Positions 55,078-63,697 of a stretch of DNA of 64,000 bases are shown here, piece after piece. Numbering within the stretch: position 1 is the first letter of the stretch; the number at the start of each line of letters is the position of its first letter. Below the pieces are notes generated by a model. It was not told where the DNA came from. It did not search any database and worked only from the letters and a program-made list of their open reading frames with translations. The DNA comes from a bacterium (GTDB lineage Bacteria > Planctomycetota > Planctomycetia > Isosphaerales > Isosphaeraceae), in assembly GCA_016125085.1 (NCBI GenBank), contig WGMM01000002.1:228454-292453 (forward strand). The letters run 5' to 3'. Position numbers and translations under genes: made by a program.

Positions 55078-55599
55078 GTGAACGACTCGGTACGGATGGC
55101 GACACGGCTCTGGACTCTCGCGTTGCCGAGAGTTTCGGCCTTCGTCGGCGCTCAGGTCCGCGATGTTCAGGATCGGGATGACATCCTGCAGGATACGGCA
55201 ATCGCAGTGATCGAATCGATCGACCGATTCGACGCATCGCAGAACTTCACCGCGTGGGCGATCGGAATCGCTCGGAACCAGGTGAGGCTCCATTTTCGCC
55301 GTACGACCCGTAATCGAAGTCAGCTCGATACGGATTCTCTCGACTCCCTGCAATCGATCATGGCCGAACCTGACTTCGCCGACGATCAACTTTACGTGCA
55401 CCTCCGCGAATGCATGGAAGCCCTGGAAAGCCGGGCACGCGACATGTGCCGGCTGCGATACGACGAAGATCTCAAGCCTGCCGCCATTGCCGATCGACTG
55501 GGCATGACGGCCAATCATGTCGCCAAAAGCCTTCAGAGAATTCGTGACCGCCTGAGGGACTGCATGAACCGCAAGGCTGAAATGGGGTCTGCCACATGA
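55078..55599 (+). CDS. ECF RNA polymerase sigma factor
   Basis: A 173-residue sigma factor starting at GTG 55078, eight bases after a GGAGG site. Region 2 includes VQDRDDILQDTAIAVIESID and NFTAWAIGIARNQVRLHFRR; region 4 includes LRYDEDLKPAAIADRLGMT with NHVAKSLQRIRDRL. This matches the Rhodopirellula-type ECF group. It overlaps the next gene by four bases (ATGA), so it is co-translated with the membrane protein that probably acts as its anti-sigma factor. It is the first gene of a co-directional run to 62270. Confidence 0.9.
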   Translation: MNDSVRMATRLWTLALPRVSAFVGAQVRDVQDRDDILQDTAIAVIESIDRFDASQNFTAWAIGIARNQVRLHFRRTTRNRSQLDTDSLDSLQSIMAEPDFADDQLYVHLRECMEALESRARDMCRLRYDEDLKPAAIADRLGMTANHVAKSLQRIRDRLRDCMNRKAEMGSAT

Positions 55600-56546
55600 G
55601 TGCCGACGACGATCGTCTCATCGACGATTTCCTCGATGATCGCCTGAGCGGCGGCCAGGTTGACGAACTGAACCGCAGAATCAATACCGACCCGCAATTC
55701 GCCAGAGAATTCGCCGAAGCCCTTTACCTGCACGATCGGCTCTTCGACATGGCTCGATCAGGGCGTGCGTCGGAACGAGGAAAGCCTGAAATATCAGGAT
55801 CACAGCTCCGTTCGTATCGGAAACCCGTGACCCGACGAATTCGAGTCTGGGGCATGCTCGCAGCGGCTGTGGCGTTCCTCGTGTTCTCGACACTTTGGAA
55901 TTCCACTCGAACTCTGAACGCCGCGACGGAAATCGACCGGCTGATCGCAAAAATCGACACGAGTCCCGATCGCCGGTACGAAATTCGAAATCTTGACCAG
56001 GATCCGGATTCGAAGCCTGACAGGCAGCCCCCCATCGACGGAGCGTCTCTCTACGTACGTAACCCGGATCGTTACATGCTTGAGCGTCGATATCCGGACG
56101 GCCGCCGATTCCTCACCGGCAGCGATGGCCAGACAAGCTGGGCGATTGCTCCGGACGGACCGGTTCGAGTCAGCCCTGACCCCGAGAGATTCCGGGGTCC
56201 AGTTCCCGGCCATCAGCATGGCCTTCCGTTCGTGGACGTTCGCGGAGATTTGAATCGATTTCGAAGCAGCTACGACCTGAGTGGACCGAATTCTACCGAT
56301 GACGGGCTCCGAAAGATCACCGGCACACGCAAACCTGGTGTCCCGCGCGGGCCTCGCTCTTTCGAAATGACATACGATCCAGCCTCAGGCTCGATCCGGC
56401 GTATGATCTTCGACGGCTTGCCGCAAGCCCGCGGTGGCCCCAGGCGCGTGGCTGTCGATCTGATCGATTCGAAACCGTTGCCTGACGATTTCTTCGTCCA
56501 CCAGTCCCATCACACGAGCGACCGTGAAGTCATTGAGGAACTCTGA
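55596..56546 (+). CDS. Single-pass membrane protein, probable anti-sigma factor
   Basis: A 316-residue protein with a short cytoplasmic N-terminus (LIDDFLDDRLSGGQVDELNR, resembling planctomycete anti-sigma domains), one transmembrane helix (about 84-102, WGMLAAAVAFLVFSTL) and a periplasmic part of about 210 residues with YVRNPDRYMLERRYPDG and FEMTYDPASGSIRRMI. No zinc-type HxxxCxxC motif is present. The four-base overlap with the sigma gene and one-base overlap with the sulfatase support regulation of the operon. The periplasmic part may sense a ligand (inference). Confidence 0.78.
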   Translation: MSADDDRLIDDFLDDRLSGGQVDELNRRINTDPQFAREFAEALYLHDRLFDMARSGRASERGKPEISGSQLRSYRKPVTRRIRVWGMLAAAVAFLVFSTLWNSTRTLNAATEIDRLIAKIDTSPDRRYEIRNLDQDPDSKPDRQPPIDGASLYVRNPDRYMLERRYPDGRRFLTGSDGQTSWAIAPDGPVRVSPDPERFRGPVPGHQHGLPFVDVRGDLNRFRSSYDLSGPNSTDDGLRKITGTRKPGVPRGPRSFEMTYDPASGSIRRMIFDGLPQARGGPRRVAVDLIDSKPLPDDFFVHQSHHTSDREVIEEL

Positions 56547-57919
56547 TGCGATACGAAAAAGCAGTGCGGTCGATCCTCGTCTCGCTGGTTGCATTTCTTC
56601 CGGCAGCAAGTTCGAAATCGGATGAGTCGAAACGCCCGAACGTCGTCATCATCGTGACGGATGACCATGGCTTCGGCGATATCGGATGGAACGATCCGAA
56701 AATCAAAACGCCGACTCTTGACCGCATGGCTGCCGAAGGATGCCGGCTTGACCGATTCTACGCCAATCCGATTTGCAGCGTCACCCGCGCGGCTCTGATC
56801 TCCGGCGTCGCATCGACCCGCACCGGCGTGAACAATCGCAGCGGCCTGCCTTCGAAATACAGGACTCTGCCCCAGGTGTTTAAGTCCGCCGGATATTCCA
56901 CCTGGATGGTCGGCAAATGGCATCTCGGCGGATCGGAAGACAACAGTTTGTTCGCACCTGATTATCTGCCGCAGAATCGAGGCTTCGACCACTTTTACGG
57001 ACACCTTCATGGCGCTATCGATTATTACACGCACGAGCGGAAAGACCTCGGGAAGCTTGACTGGCAGCGAAACGGCAAGCCTGTCGAAGAAAAAGGTTTT
57101 TCGACCGATCTGATGGCTGACGAAGCCGTGCGACTCATCGAAACGAGAGATGCGACAAAGCCATTCCTGCTCTATGTCGCCTTCAATGCCGTACACGGCC
57201 CGCTGCAAGCGCCACCTTCAGCTCCCGACACCAACAGACGCGACAAAAGAGCGACTTTGATGGCGAATGTCAAACACATGGACTCAGCCGTGGCCCGGAT
57301 CATGAAAGCGATCGATTCGAATGGCATCGACAGCGACACGCTCGTAATCTTTTTCGGCGACAACGGCGGTCAACTTGCCAATGGTGCTTCGAACGGAGAG
57401 CTACGTGGCGAAAAGGGTACGACTTTCGAAGGCGGCTTACGGGTGCCGGCGCTGATTCGCTGGCCGGGAACGATCGATCCCGGCCAGCGCAGCGTCCAGT
57501 TCATGAACGTCGCCGATGTTCTTCCGACGCTGGCTTCCGCCTGCGGAATCCTGACCGGATTGCCCGATGGCATGGACGGTGTCGATCTCTGGCTCGCATT
57601 GAAATCGGGCAAAGCCAAAGAACGGCCCCCCTTCGTGATGGGTTACCGTGACACCGCCGTATTCTCTCCGCCCTGGAAACTCATCTCGCCAGGCCGTGGC
57701 GAAAAATCGCTTCTTTTCGAAATCGAAGCCGATCCGAACGAGACGCGTGACGTCGCTTCCGAGCATCCGGAAATCGTGAATCAACTCATGGAATCGATCC
57801 CTCGAACAGCGCGGCCGCAAGGTAACGGTGCCGCCCGGGAGAAGGACGCACCGGCAAAGAAGAAGGGCGGAGAACGCCGCAAACGTCAAACGGATAAACC
57901 GTCGAAGTCCCCTGAATGA
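56546..57919 (+). CDS. Secreted sulfatase with CSVTR active-site motif
   Basis: A 457-residue type I sulfatase whose start shares one base with the preceding stop (TGATG). Metal residues are in IVTDDHGFGDIGW; GKWHLGG and FFGDNGGQ complete the site. The formylglycine motif reads C77-S-V-T-R81, where Pro or Ala is usual at the third position. A signal peptide (SILVSLVAFLPAASS) is present, and the C-terminus ends in a Lys/Arg-rich tail (KKKGGERRKRQTDKPSK). The layout resembles arylsulfatase A/B-like enzymes; substrate unknown. Confidence 0.92.
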   Translation: MRYEKAVRSILVSLVAFLPAASSKSDESKRPNVVIIVTDDHGFGDIGWNDPKIKTPTLDRMAAEGCRLDRFYANPICSVTRAALISGVASTRTGVNNRSGLPSKYRTLPQVFKSAGYSTWMVGKWHLGGSEDNSLFAPDYLPQNRGFDHFYGHLHGAIDYYTHERKDLGKLDWQRNGKPVEEKGFSTDLMADEAVRLIETRDATKPFLLYVAFNAVHGPLQAPPSAPDTNRRDKRATLMANVKHMDSAVARIMKAIDSNGIDSDTLVIFFGDNGGQLANGASNGELRGEKGTTFEGGLRVPALIRWPGTIDPGQRSVQFMNVADVLPTLASACGILTGLPDGMDGVDLWLALKSGKAKERPPFVMGYRDTAVFSPPWKLISPGRGEKSLLFEIEADPNETRDVASEHPEIVNQLMESIPRTARPQGNGAAREKDAPAKKKGGERRKRQTDKPSKSPE

Positions 57920-57953
57920 CATTCAGTGACACGAACCAGAGGAGGATACGGGA

Positions 57954-58673
57954 ATGAAACGTGGCATTTCGATGGTGACTCTACTGATGAGCCTCGGAGG
58001 TTGCGTCTGGATGGCCCACGCAGCAAGTCAGATCCGCAAACCTTCGATGGACGACACCATTCGCGCCACGATCTATGCCGACAACTGGTTCGAAATGTAC
58101 GTCAACGGCGAACTTGTGGCTGTCGATTCCATACGATTCATCCCACATAATGTCATCGCCGTCGACCTGCTTCCAGCCTATCCGATGACGATCGCCGTTC
58201 TTGCGAAAGACAACGCCGACCCGAAAACCGGGATGGAATATGCGAACACCAATATCGGCGACGGGGGATTTATCCTCAAATTCTCGGATGGCACCGTGAC
58301 CGATGCCCGCTGGAAGGCGAAAGCCTTCTCACGGGGCCCGCTCGGCGGCGACACGAAGAATCCCCGTGTCGAGGACACTCCGATTCCTCCGAACTGGTAC
58401 GCTGTGGATTTTGACGATTCCTCGTGGCCTCAAGCCCGGGTTTTCAGCCTGGAAGATGTCGCCCCGAAAGCCCCCTTCTTCGAACACGATTTCGAAGGCG
58501 CCAAATTCATCTGGTCCGATGACCTGGCTCTCGACAACACCGTCGTTTTCCGGCTGAGAGTCGCAAAACCGCCCGACGGCAAAAGCCGCATCGACTTCCG
58601 AAATCTCAACGACTTGATCCCCGACGCTCCCAGGGCCAAAGACGCTTCCAAAAAGAAGAAACGCGGCCGATGA
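57954..58673 (+). CDS. Secreted protein, galactose-binding-like fold suspected
   Basis: A 239-residue protein with a signal peptide (MKRGISMVTLLMSLGG, with cleavage near AHAAS). Sequence such as IYADNWFEMYVNGELVA, YAVDFDDSSWPQARVFS and DNTVVFRLRVAKPPDG recalls galactose-binding jelly-roll domains used to present sugars to enzymes, with typical W-P and D-N motifs. A ribosome-binding sequence GGAGGA lies before ATG 57954. The C-terminus is Lys/Arg-rich (KDASKKKKRGR). It overlaps the next reading frame by four bases. I cannot name a closer family. Confidence 0.72.
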   Translation: MKRGISMVTLLMSLGGCVWMAHAASQIRKPSMDDTIRATIYADNWFEMYVNGELVAVDSIRFIPHNVIAVDLLPAYPMTIAVLAKDNADPKTGMEYANTNIGDGGFILKFSDGTVTDARWKAKAFSRGPLGGDTKNPRVEDTPIPPNWYAVDFDDSSWPQARVFSLEDVAPKAPFFEHDFEGAKFIWSDDLALDNTVVFRLRVAKPPDGKSRIDFRNLNDLIPDAPRAKDASKKKKRGR

Positions 58674-58711
58674 GACTTCGCCGGTTCCCGAAAGCTGTAG
58701 GAGTACCCGAG

Positions 58712-60559
58712 ATGAACCCGATTCGACATTGTTCATGGATTCTCTGCCTCTTCATCGCCGTTTCGGCAGCCGCCCATGAAGGTGGCCATGGCCCGGCGGA
58801 CATGCACGAATCCCGTATTTGGACGACGAAAGCGGGAACACTGACGTTCCAGGGTGTTTTCGAAGCCGCCCGTGATGGCAAAGTCTTCGTGCGATCGACA
58901 GAAGGCAAAGTCATTTCGCTCGATTTCGAAACGCTTTCGAGCAACGACAGAAAATGGGTCGATGCGAAAATGGCCCGGATCAGAGAAATCAATGCGAATC
59001 GGGTGCCACTTCGGCTTGTTTCCCGTTCGGAACAGGCCCTTCCTGACGATTCTCCCGCACATGTCCTCCGAGCCGCCTTCGCGCCTTTCGAAAAGGCACT
59101 CGGCCTCAGGTGGGACGACCGTTACTTCTACGTCGAATCCGATGGCATGCCCGATCATCCAATGATGATCGGCATTACGGCCTGGCAGCAGCAGGTGCCC
59201 ATTCCGCAGAATTACAAGGGCACGAACGCATGGCGAATCCCACTTTATCCTGTTCCCGCCCGCAAACCGATGTCCGCGAAAGACAATTTCTTCCGCGGCG
59301 CGATCGCCCTTGCAATCAACGGCATTCCGATTTTCAACCCAATCAAGAACGACGGCGTCACCGATACGAATCTCGCCGGCGAACTCGACAAGTTCGGCGG
59401 CCACTGCGGCCGGGCCGACGATTATCATTATCATCTGCCGCCCACGCACCTTCAGGATAAAGCCGGCAAGGGCCGACCGATCGCCTACGCCCTCGACGGC
59501 TATCCGATCTTCGGCTTCGACGAAACCGACGGCACTCCCGCCAGGGATCTGGACAAATTCAACGGCCATAAGGATGCCGAGGGGAAATACCATTACCATT
59601 CGACGAAAGATTATCCCTACCTCAACGGCGGCTTCTTCGGCGAAGTGACCGAAAGGGACGGCCAGGTCGACCCGCAACCGCATGCCGATCCCGTCCGCCC
59701 GGCACTGCCGCCCTTGCGGGGTGCGACGATCACGGGTTTCGAACGCACTCAGAATGACAAAACGATGGTCGTGAAATATGACCTGAACGGAGACAAACGC
59801 GGAGTTCGTTACACTTTCCGCGAAGACGGATCGATCCATTTCTCGTACGACGAAGGGACCGAAGGCGTTCGCACGGAAACGTATCGCCGCGACGGCAGGA
59901 ACAGGGGCGATCAGCCGAAACGCAAGGACCAGCAGAAAAAAGACGCTCGCAAAAAAGGCGGCCCCCAAGGCAAGAATGAGCCTCGCAAGAAAGGCGACCG
60001 CAACCCGCCCGCGAAAAATGGCGGCCCCCAGGGCGATGCCCGTAATGAAGAGCCCAACCCGGAGCCGAACGATTCCGTGCAAATCGACGCGCCCCGATCC
60101 GGCAAGTTCCTGCTGAAAAGTCCGGCTTTCGCCAGCGGTTCGAAAATGCCGCTCGAATTCACGGGCGATGGAGCGGGCGTGAGTCCGCCTCTCAGCTGGG
60201 AAGAAGCACCGGCGAAAACGGCGAGCTTCGCGCTGGTTATGGACCACATCACACGCGACGGCGAACGTAAAGTCTACTGGGTTCTCTGGGATATCCCGGC
60301 CTCAAGCCGATCGCTGCCCAAGAATTCTAGCGAAATCGGCACCACGGGAGCGACCTGGAAGCCGGGTGAGGATTACGTCCCGCCCCGATCCGCCGGCCCT
60401 GGCGAAAAGACATATAAAATCACGCTTTACGCACTGTCGGAAAAGCCGGCCCCTCAAGCTCGCGGTGGCAAGGTCACACGCGACGAACTGCTCGCCGCCA
60501 TTCGCGGCAAGGTGCTCGACAGCGCTGAAATGAAAGTTCTCTACGAACGGCCGGAATAA
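58712..60559 (+). CDS. Secreted SHD1-YHYH-PEBP fusion protein
   Basis: A 615-residue protein with a signal peptide (RHCSWILCLFIAVSAAAH). The start at 58712 is preferred because TAGGAG lies eight bases upstream; ATG 58670 overlaps the previous stop. Three parts are visible: an SHD1-like beta domain (SRIWTTKAGTLTFQGVFEAA), a YHYH domain with DDYHYHLPP, LDGYPIFGFDETDG and KYHYHSTKDYPYLNGG, then a Lys/Pro/Gly-rich linker and a C-terminal PEBP/YbhB-like domain (LEFTGDGAGVSPPLSWEEAP, VYWVLWDIPASSRSLP). The His pairs suggest metal binding; the activity is unknown. The protein is long for either family alone. Confidence 0.85.
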   Translation: MNPIRHCSWILCLFIAVSAAAHEGGHGPADMHESRIWTTKAGTLTFQGVFEAARDGKVFVRSTEGKVISLDFETLSSNDRKWVDAKMARIREINANRVPLRLVSRSEQALPDDSPAHVLRAAFAPFEKALGLRWDDRYFYVESDGMPDHPMMIGITAWQQQVPIPQNYKGTNAWRIPLYPVPARKPMSAKDNFFRGAIALAINGIPIFNPIKNDGVTDTNLAGELDKFGGHCGRADDYHYHLPPTHLQDKAGKGRPIAYALDGYPIFGFDETDGTPARDLDKFNGHKDAEGKYHYHSTKDYPYLNGGFFGEVTERDGQVDPQPHADPVRPALPPLRGATITGFERTQNDKTMVVKYDLNGDKRGVRYTFREDGSIHFSYDEGTEGVRTETYRRDGRNRGDQPKRKDQQKKDARKKGGPQGKNEPRKKGDRNPPAKNGGPQGDARNEEPNPEPNDSVQIDAPRSGKFLLKSPAFASGSKMPLEFTGDGAGVSPPLSWEEAPAKTASFALVMDHITRDGERKVYWVLWDIPASSRSLPKNSSEIGTTGATWKPGEDYVPPRSAGPGEKTYKITLYALSEKPAPQARGGKVTRDELLAAIRGKVLDSAEMKVLYERPE

Positions 60560-60617
60560 GGTCTCGACCGGAACGGTCATCCGAACGAAATCAGGAACCA
60601 TCGAAGGAGCCAGCGAA

Positions 60618-62270
60618 ATGGTGTGCAACGATCGTACGTCCCGAATTAACGGACAACCGTCCGAAACCGAATCGATTTCGAATACGATGAGTTCGAAATG
60701 GCGGGCTGTCACGTTTTCCACAATCGCTGCGTTCGTGATGATTTTTCTGACAGATTCAGGTATTTCGCTGGCCCAGGATCCCGAACGGGATCGCCAGTCC
60801 TCGGACTCGAAAAACCCGGCCGATCCTGCTCGCAAACCGCGTCGTAAAGCCGAAGGCAGGGGTCAGGCCAAAAAGAAAGGCCAGGAGGACAGCAAGGCCC
60901 GTACCAGACAAGGCCCGGAACATCGCTTCGAAATCGAACCGCCGGTCCGGGATTACGACATCATCCTCGGCCGTCCGACGGACTCATCCGTCACGGTCAG
61001 CGTCATGGCCCAGAAACCGATTGAGATTTATCTTCGATATTCAATCGCCGGCAAAACCGAACAACTCGAGACTTCTCGCAAATCACTGCAACCCAACGAA
61101 CCTGCCGAATGGATTCTCGCTGAACTCGCACCCGATCAGGAATACGAGTATGAATTGCTCGTGAAACAAGACGATGCGGCGGATTTCGAAATGCGATCGG
61201 TCCATACGTTCCGCACCGCCCGTAAACATGGCAGTGCTTTCGCTTTCGCTATTCAGGCCGATTCGCATCTGGACCAGGCAACTCGGGCCGAAGTCTACAT
61301 GCAATCGCTCGAAAAGATTCGATCCGAAAAGCCGGACTTTTTCGTCGACCTGGGCGACACCTTCATGACCGACAAATTCCCCCAGCACCGCGACGCTCTG
61401 CCGCAATATCTGGCCCAGCGATACTTTCTGGGCCAGGTCGCGCGCTCCAGCCCGCTATTCTTCGTGCTGGGCAATCACGACGGCGAACGGGGCGACCGAT
61501 TCGATGGCACGACCGAAAGCATGCCAGGTTGGTCCAACACGCTCCGCAAGAAACTCTTTCCCAACCCCGAGCCGGACCGGTTCTATTCCGGCAACGAGAT
61601 CGTTAACCCCACACTCGGCCGCCTGCAGAATTATTACGCCTGGACGTGGGGCGATGCCCTGCTCATCGCCCTCGACCCCTTCTGGCCCACTCACGAACGT
61701 GGCCGTGGCGATGCCGGAACCGATGCCAATTGGGCCCGCACCCTGGGTGATGATCAATACCGCTGGCTGAAATCGACTCTGGAAACTTCGAAAGCGAAAT
61801 ACAAGTTCGTTTTCATCCACCACCTCGTCGGCGGTCTCGACCGCTCGGCACGCGGCGGTGCCGAAGCGGCCCAGCTCTACGAATGGGGCGGCAAATCGGC
61901 CGATGGAACGGATGAATTCGCGAAACGTCGCCCCAATTGGGCCATGCCGATCCACGACCTGCTCGTCAAACACAAGGTATCAGCCGTGTTTCATGGTCAT
62001 GACCATTTCTACGCCCGGCAGGAACTTGATGGCATCGCCTATGTGCTCGTCCCCCAGCCAGGTCACTCAGGCGGCGGCAATGCCGAACGATCCGCAGAGC
62101 AGTACGGATATGAAACCGGTGTCATGAAATCGTCGCCCGGGCATATGCTCGTCAGTGTCCAGCCCGAAGCGGTGACGGTCGAATTCGTGCCCACCGAGGT
62201 GCCTCGCAACGGCAACCGCCAGCAAGCCCCCACCAAATCGGGCGACAAATTCACGATCGCTCCGAAGTGA
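60618..62270 (+). CDS. Secreted metallophosphoesterase with N-terminal beta domain
   Basis: A 550-residue protein. The start at ATG 60618 follows AAGGAG at eight bases; an alternative is M25 (60690), where a signal segment (AVTFSTIAAFVMIFLTDSG) begins. A Lys/Arg-rich stretch (40-85) is followed by a fibronectin-like or purple-acid-phosphatase N-domain (100-190) and then calcineurin-type motifs: QADSHLD, VDLGDTF, LGNHDG, FIHHLVGG and FHGHDHFYA. All dinuclear-metal ligand blocks are present, so it is probably an active phosphatase or phosphodiesterase outside the cytoplasm. It ends the co-directional run that starts at 55078. Confidence 0.88.
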   Translation: MVCNDRTSRINGQPSETESISNTMSSKWRAVTFSTIAAFVMIFLTDSGISLAQDPERDRQSSDSKNPADPARKPRRKAEGRGQAKKKGQEDSKARTRQGPEHRFEIEPPVRDYDIILGRPTDSSVTVSVMAQKPIEIYLRYSIAGKTEQLETSRKSLQPNEPAEWILAELAPDQEYEYELLVKQDDAADFEMRSVHTFRTARKHGSAFAFAIQADSHLDQATRAEVYMQSLEKIRSEKPDFFVDLGDTFMTDKFPQHRDALPQYLAQRYFLGQVARSSPLFFVLGNHDGERGDRFDGTTESMPGWSNTLRKKLFPNPEPDRFYSGNEIVNPTLGRLQNYYAWTWGDALLIALDPFWPTHERGRGDAGTDANWARTLGDDQYRWLKSTLETSKAKYKFVFIHHLVGGLDRSARGGAEAAQLYEWGGKSADGTDEFAKRRPNWAMPIHDLLVKHKVSAVFHGHDHFYARQELDGIAYVLVPQPGHSGGGNAERSAEQYGYETGVMKSSPGHMLVSVQPEAVTVEFVPTEVPRNGNRQQAPTKSGDKFTIAPK

Positions 62271-62319
62271 GCTTTGCAACCTATTCTGCTCCTGCCCCTC
62301 TCTCCTTCCCTGACATAAG

Positions 62320-62347
62320 AAGGCCCAGGCTCATGACCTGGGTCCTT
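62320..62347. terminator. Convergent hairpin terminator
   Basis: The left arm AAGGCCCAGG (62320-62329) pairs with CCTGGGTCCTT (62337-62347) with one bulged base and a 7-base loop. It sits between the phosphoesterase stop (62270) and the convergent msrA end (62357). Confidence 0.6.
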
Positions 62348-62356
62348 GCGCTTCGA

Positions 62357-63064
62357 TTACGGTTTGGTGGGTTTCGCTGGTTTCTTTTTGAGGTGTTCGG
62401 CGTATTTCTTGCGAAACTTGGCGACCTTGGGTTCGATGACCGCGCGGCAGTAGCCCGCGTTCATTTTGAGCACAGCGGGGCCGCGTGCGGTCTTGAATTT
62501 GCGATAGTAGTCCTGATGGTAGCCCTCGGCGGGGTAGAAGGCTCGGAGGGGTTCGATGGTGGTGACGATCGGGTTACGCCAGACTTTGGCGTCGGCGACT
62601 TCCTTCATGATTTTCAACGCCCGCTCTCGTTCTTGTTCGTTAGAAACGAAAATGACCGAGCGGTATTGGGTGCCGAAATCGGGCCCCTGCTGGTTGAGCG
62701 TGGTGGGGTCGTGGATGGTGAAGAAGACGTGCAGCAGGTCTTCGGGCTTGATGACGGCCGGGTCGTAAGTGATTTCGATGACTTCGGCATGGCCCGTGAT
62801 ACCGGAGAGGACTTGTTCGTATGAGGGATTGGGAACGTGTCCGCCGGCGTAGCCGCTGGTGACTTTTTCGACTCCCAGGAGTTCTTCATAGACGGCTTCG
62901 GTGCACCAGAAGCAGCCGCCGCCGAGAACGATCGATTCGAGCTTGGCGGGTTGATCGGTGGGAGCGGGCGTTTGTGCCGGAGCGTCAGGCGCGGGCTTGG
63001 AGTCGTCGGACATGTTCGTGCCCCCGAGGCCAATCAGGATGAGTGCAAGAGAGAAGACTGTCAC
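62357..63064 (-). CDS. msrA: Exported peptide methionine sulfoxide reductase A
   Basis: A 235-residue MsrA starting at GTG 63064, eight bases after AAGGAG. A short hydrophobic leader (VFSLALILIGLGG) and a Pro/Ala-rich stretch precede the core, suggesting export. The catalytic motif is GGGCFWCTEAVYE (C51, C54), followed by TSGYAGG, THAEVIEI-type sequence GHAEVIEITYDP and QYRSVIF. It repairs oxidised methionine; the position of resolving cysteines (CRAVIEPK near the end) fits thioredoxin-linked forms. Confidence 0.93.
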   Translation of the reverse strand: MTVFSLALILIGLGGTNMSDDSKPAPDAPAQTPAPTDQPAKLESIVLGGGCFWCTEAVYEELLGVEKVTSGYAGGHVPNPSYEQVLSGITGHAEVIEITYDPAVIKPEDLLHVFFTIHDPTTLNQQGPDFGTQYRSVIFVSNEQERERALKIMKEVADAKVWRNPIVTTIEPLRAFYPAEGYHQDYYRKFKTARGPAVLKMNAGYCRAVIEPKVAKFRKKYAEHLKKKPAKPTKP

Positions 63065-63239
63065 GCGGAGTTCTCCTTCGAATGCGATGGCTCGGAGTAA
63101 CGCCCCCCGGGCTTAAGGGTAATTTTATGCTATCGCGCATTGTGGGGAAGTTATAGTGGATTTCGAACGGAAAGGGCGAAATAATTGACCAGCAGTCGAT
63201 TTGGATTTCCAGGAAAGTTCCGGGGCAGCCCCGTTCGCT

Positions 63240-63614
63240 TCACGGCAACTCAAAGATCAAGTAGTCAAACGACTTATACCCAGCGGCTTCGTCGCTCACC
63301 AAGCTACCTTCGGCGTCGGAAGCGAGTGTCGCGGAACCCACGCCGGTGACCTGATTCTGGGCGTAGTACGTGCGGCTCTGCCCGGTGCCGTTGGTGGCGA
63401 GCGACTGCCGCTTGCCTATCGCGTCGAGGTCCCAGGCCTGGGTCCGCGAGGGCGAGGCGACAGGATCGAGAATACCGTCGCTGTTGGAGTCGAACAACAC
63501 GCAACGGGCGAAATCGGTGAGTTGGATGAGGTCGTCATGGTTAGGGATGAGCCCCGAATCATGATCGAGCAAAGAGTGTGACGATGACTTGAGAATGCTG
63601 ACTGCACGTATCAT
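63240..63614 (-). pseudogene. Degenerate RHS/YD-repeat protein fragment
   Basis: A 124-codon open frame whose middle reads like an RHS-repeat core: SPSRTQAWDLDAIGKRQSL, then NGTGQSRTYYAQNQVTG, corresponding to the planctomycete pattern of W-x-LDALGN, NGT, TRTHNAQNEI and YDANGNM. The matching segment is only about 70 residues, the usual repeat turn YDANGN is degraded to SDAEGSL, and no signal, repeat array or toxin end is present. It is best read as a remnant of a much larger RHS gene, next to a transposase. Confidence 0.6.
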
Positions 63615-63697
63615 AATGGCCTGATGAGGGATAGGCTAGAATGAGATGCCGGATACGAAGAATGTCCGGCTCTGTAGAGAACAACGATTTAGCCTTG

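Noticed and set aside
58733..60247. 504-codon open frame opposite the YHYH-PEBP gene.
   Set aside because: A shadow of the real gene; the His/Asp pattern is derived from the plus-strand YHYH motifs.
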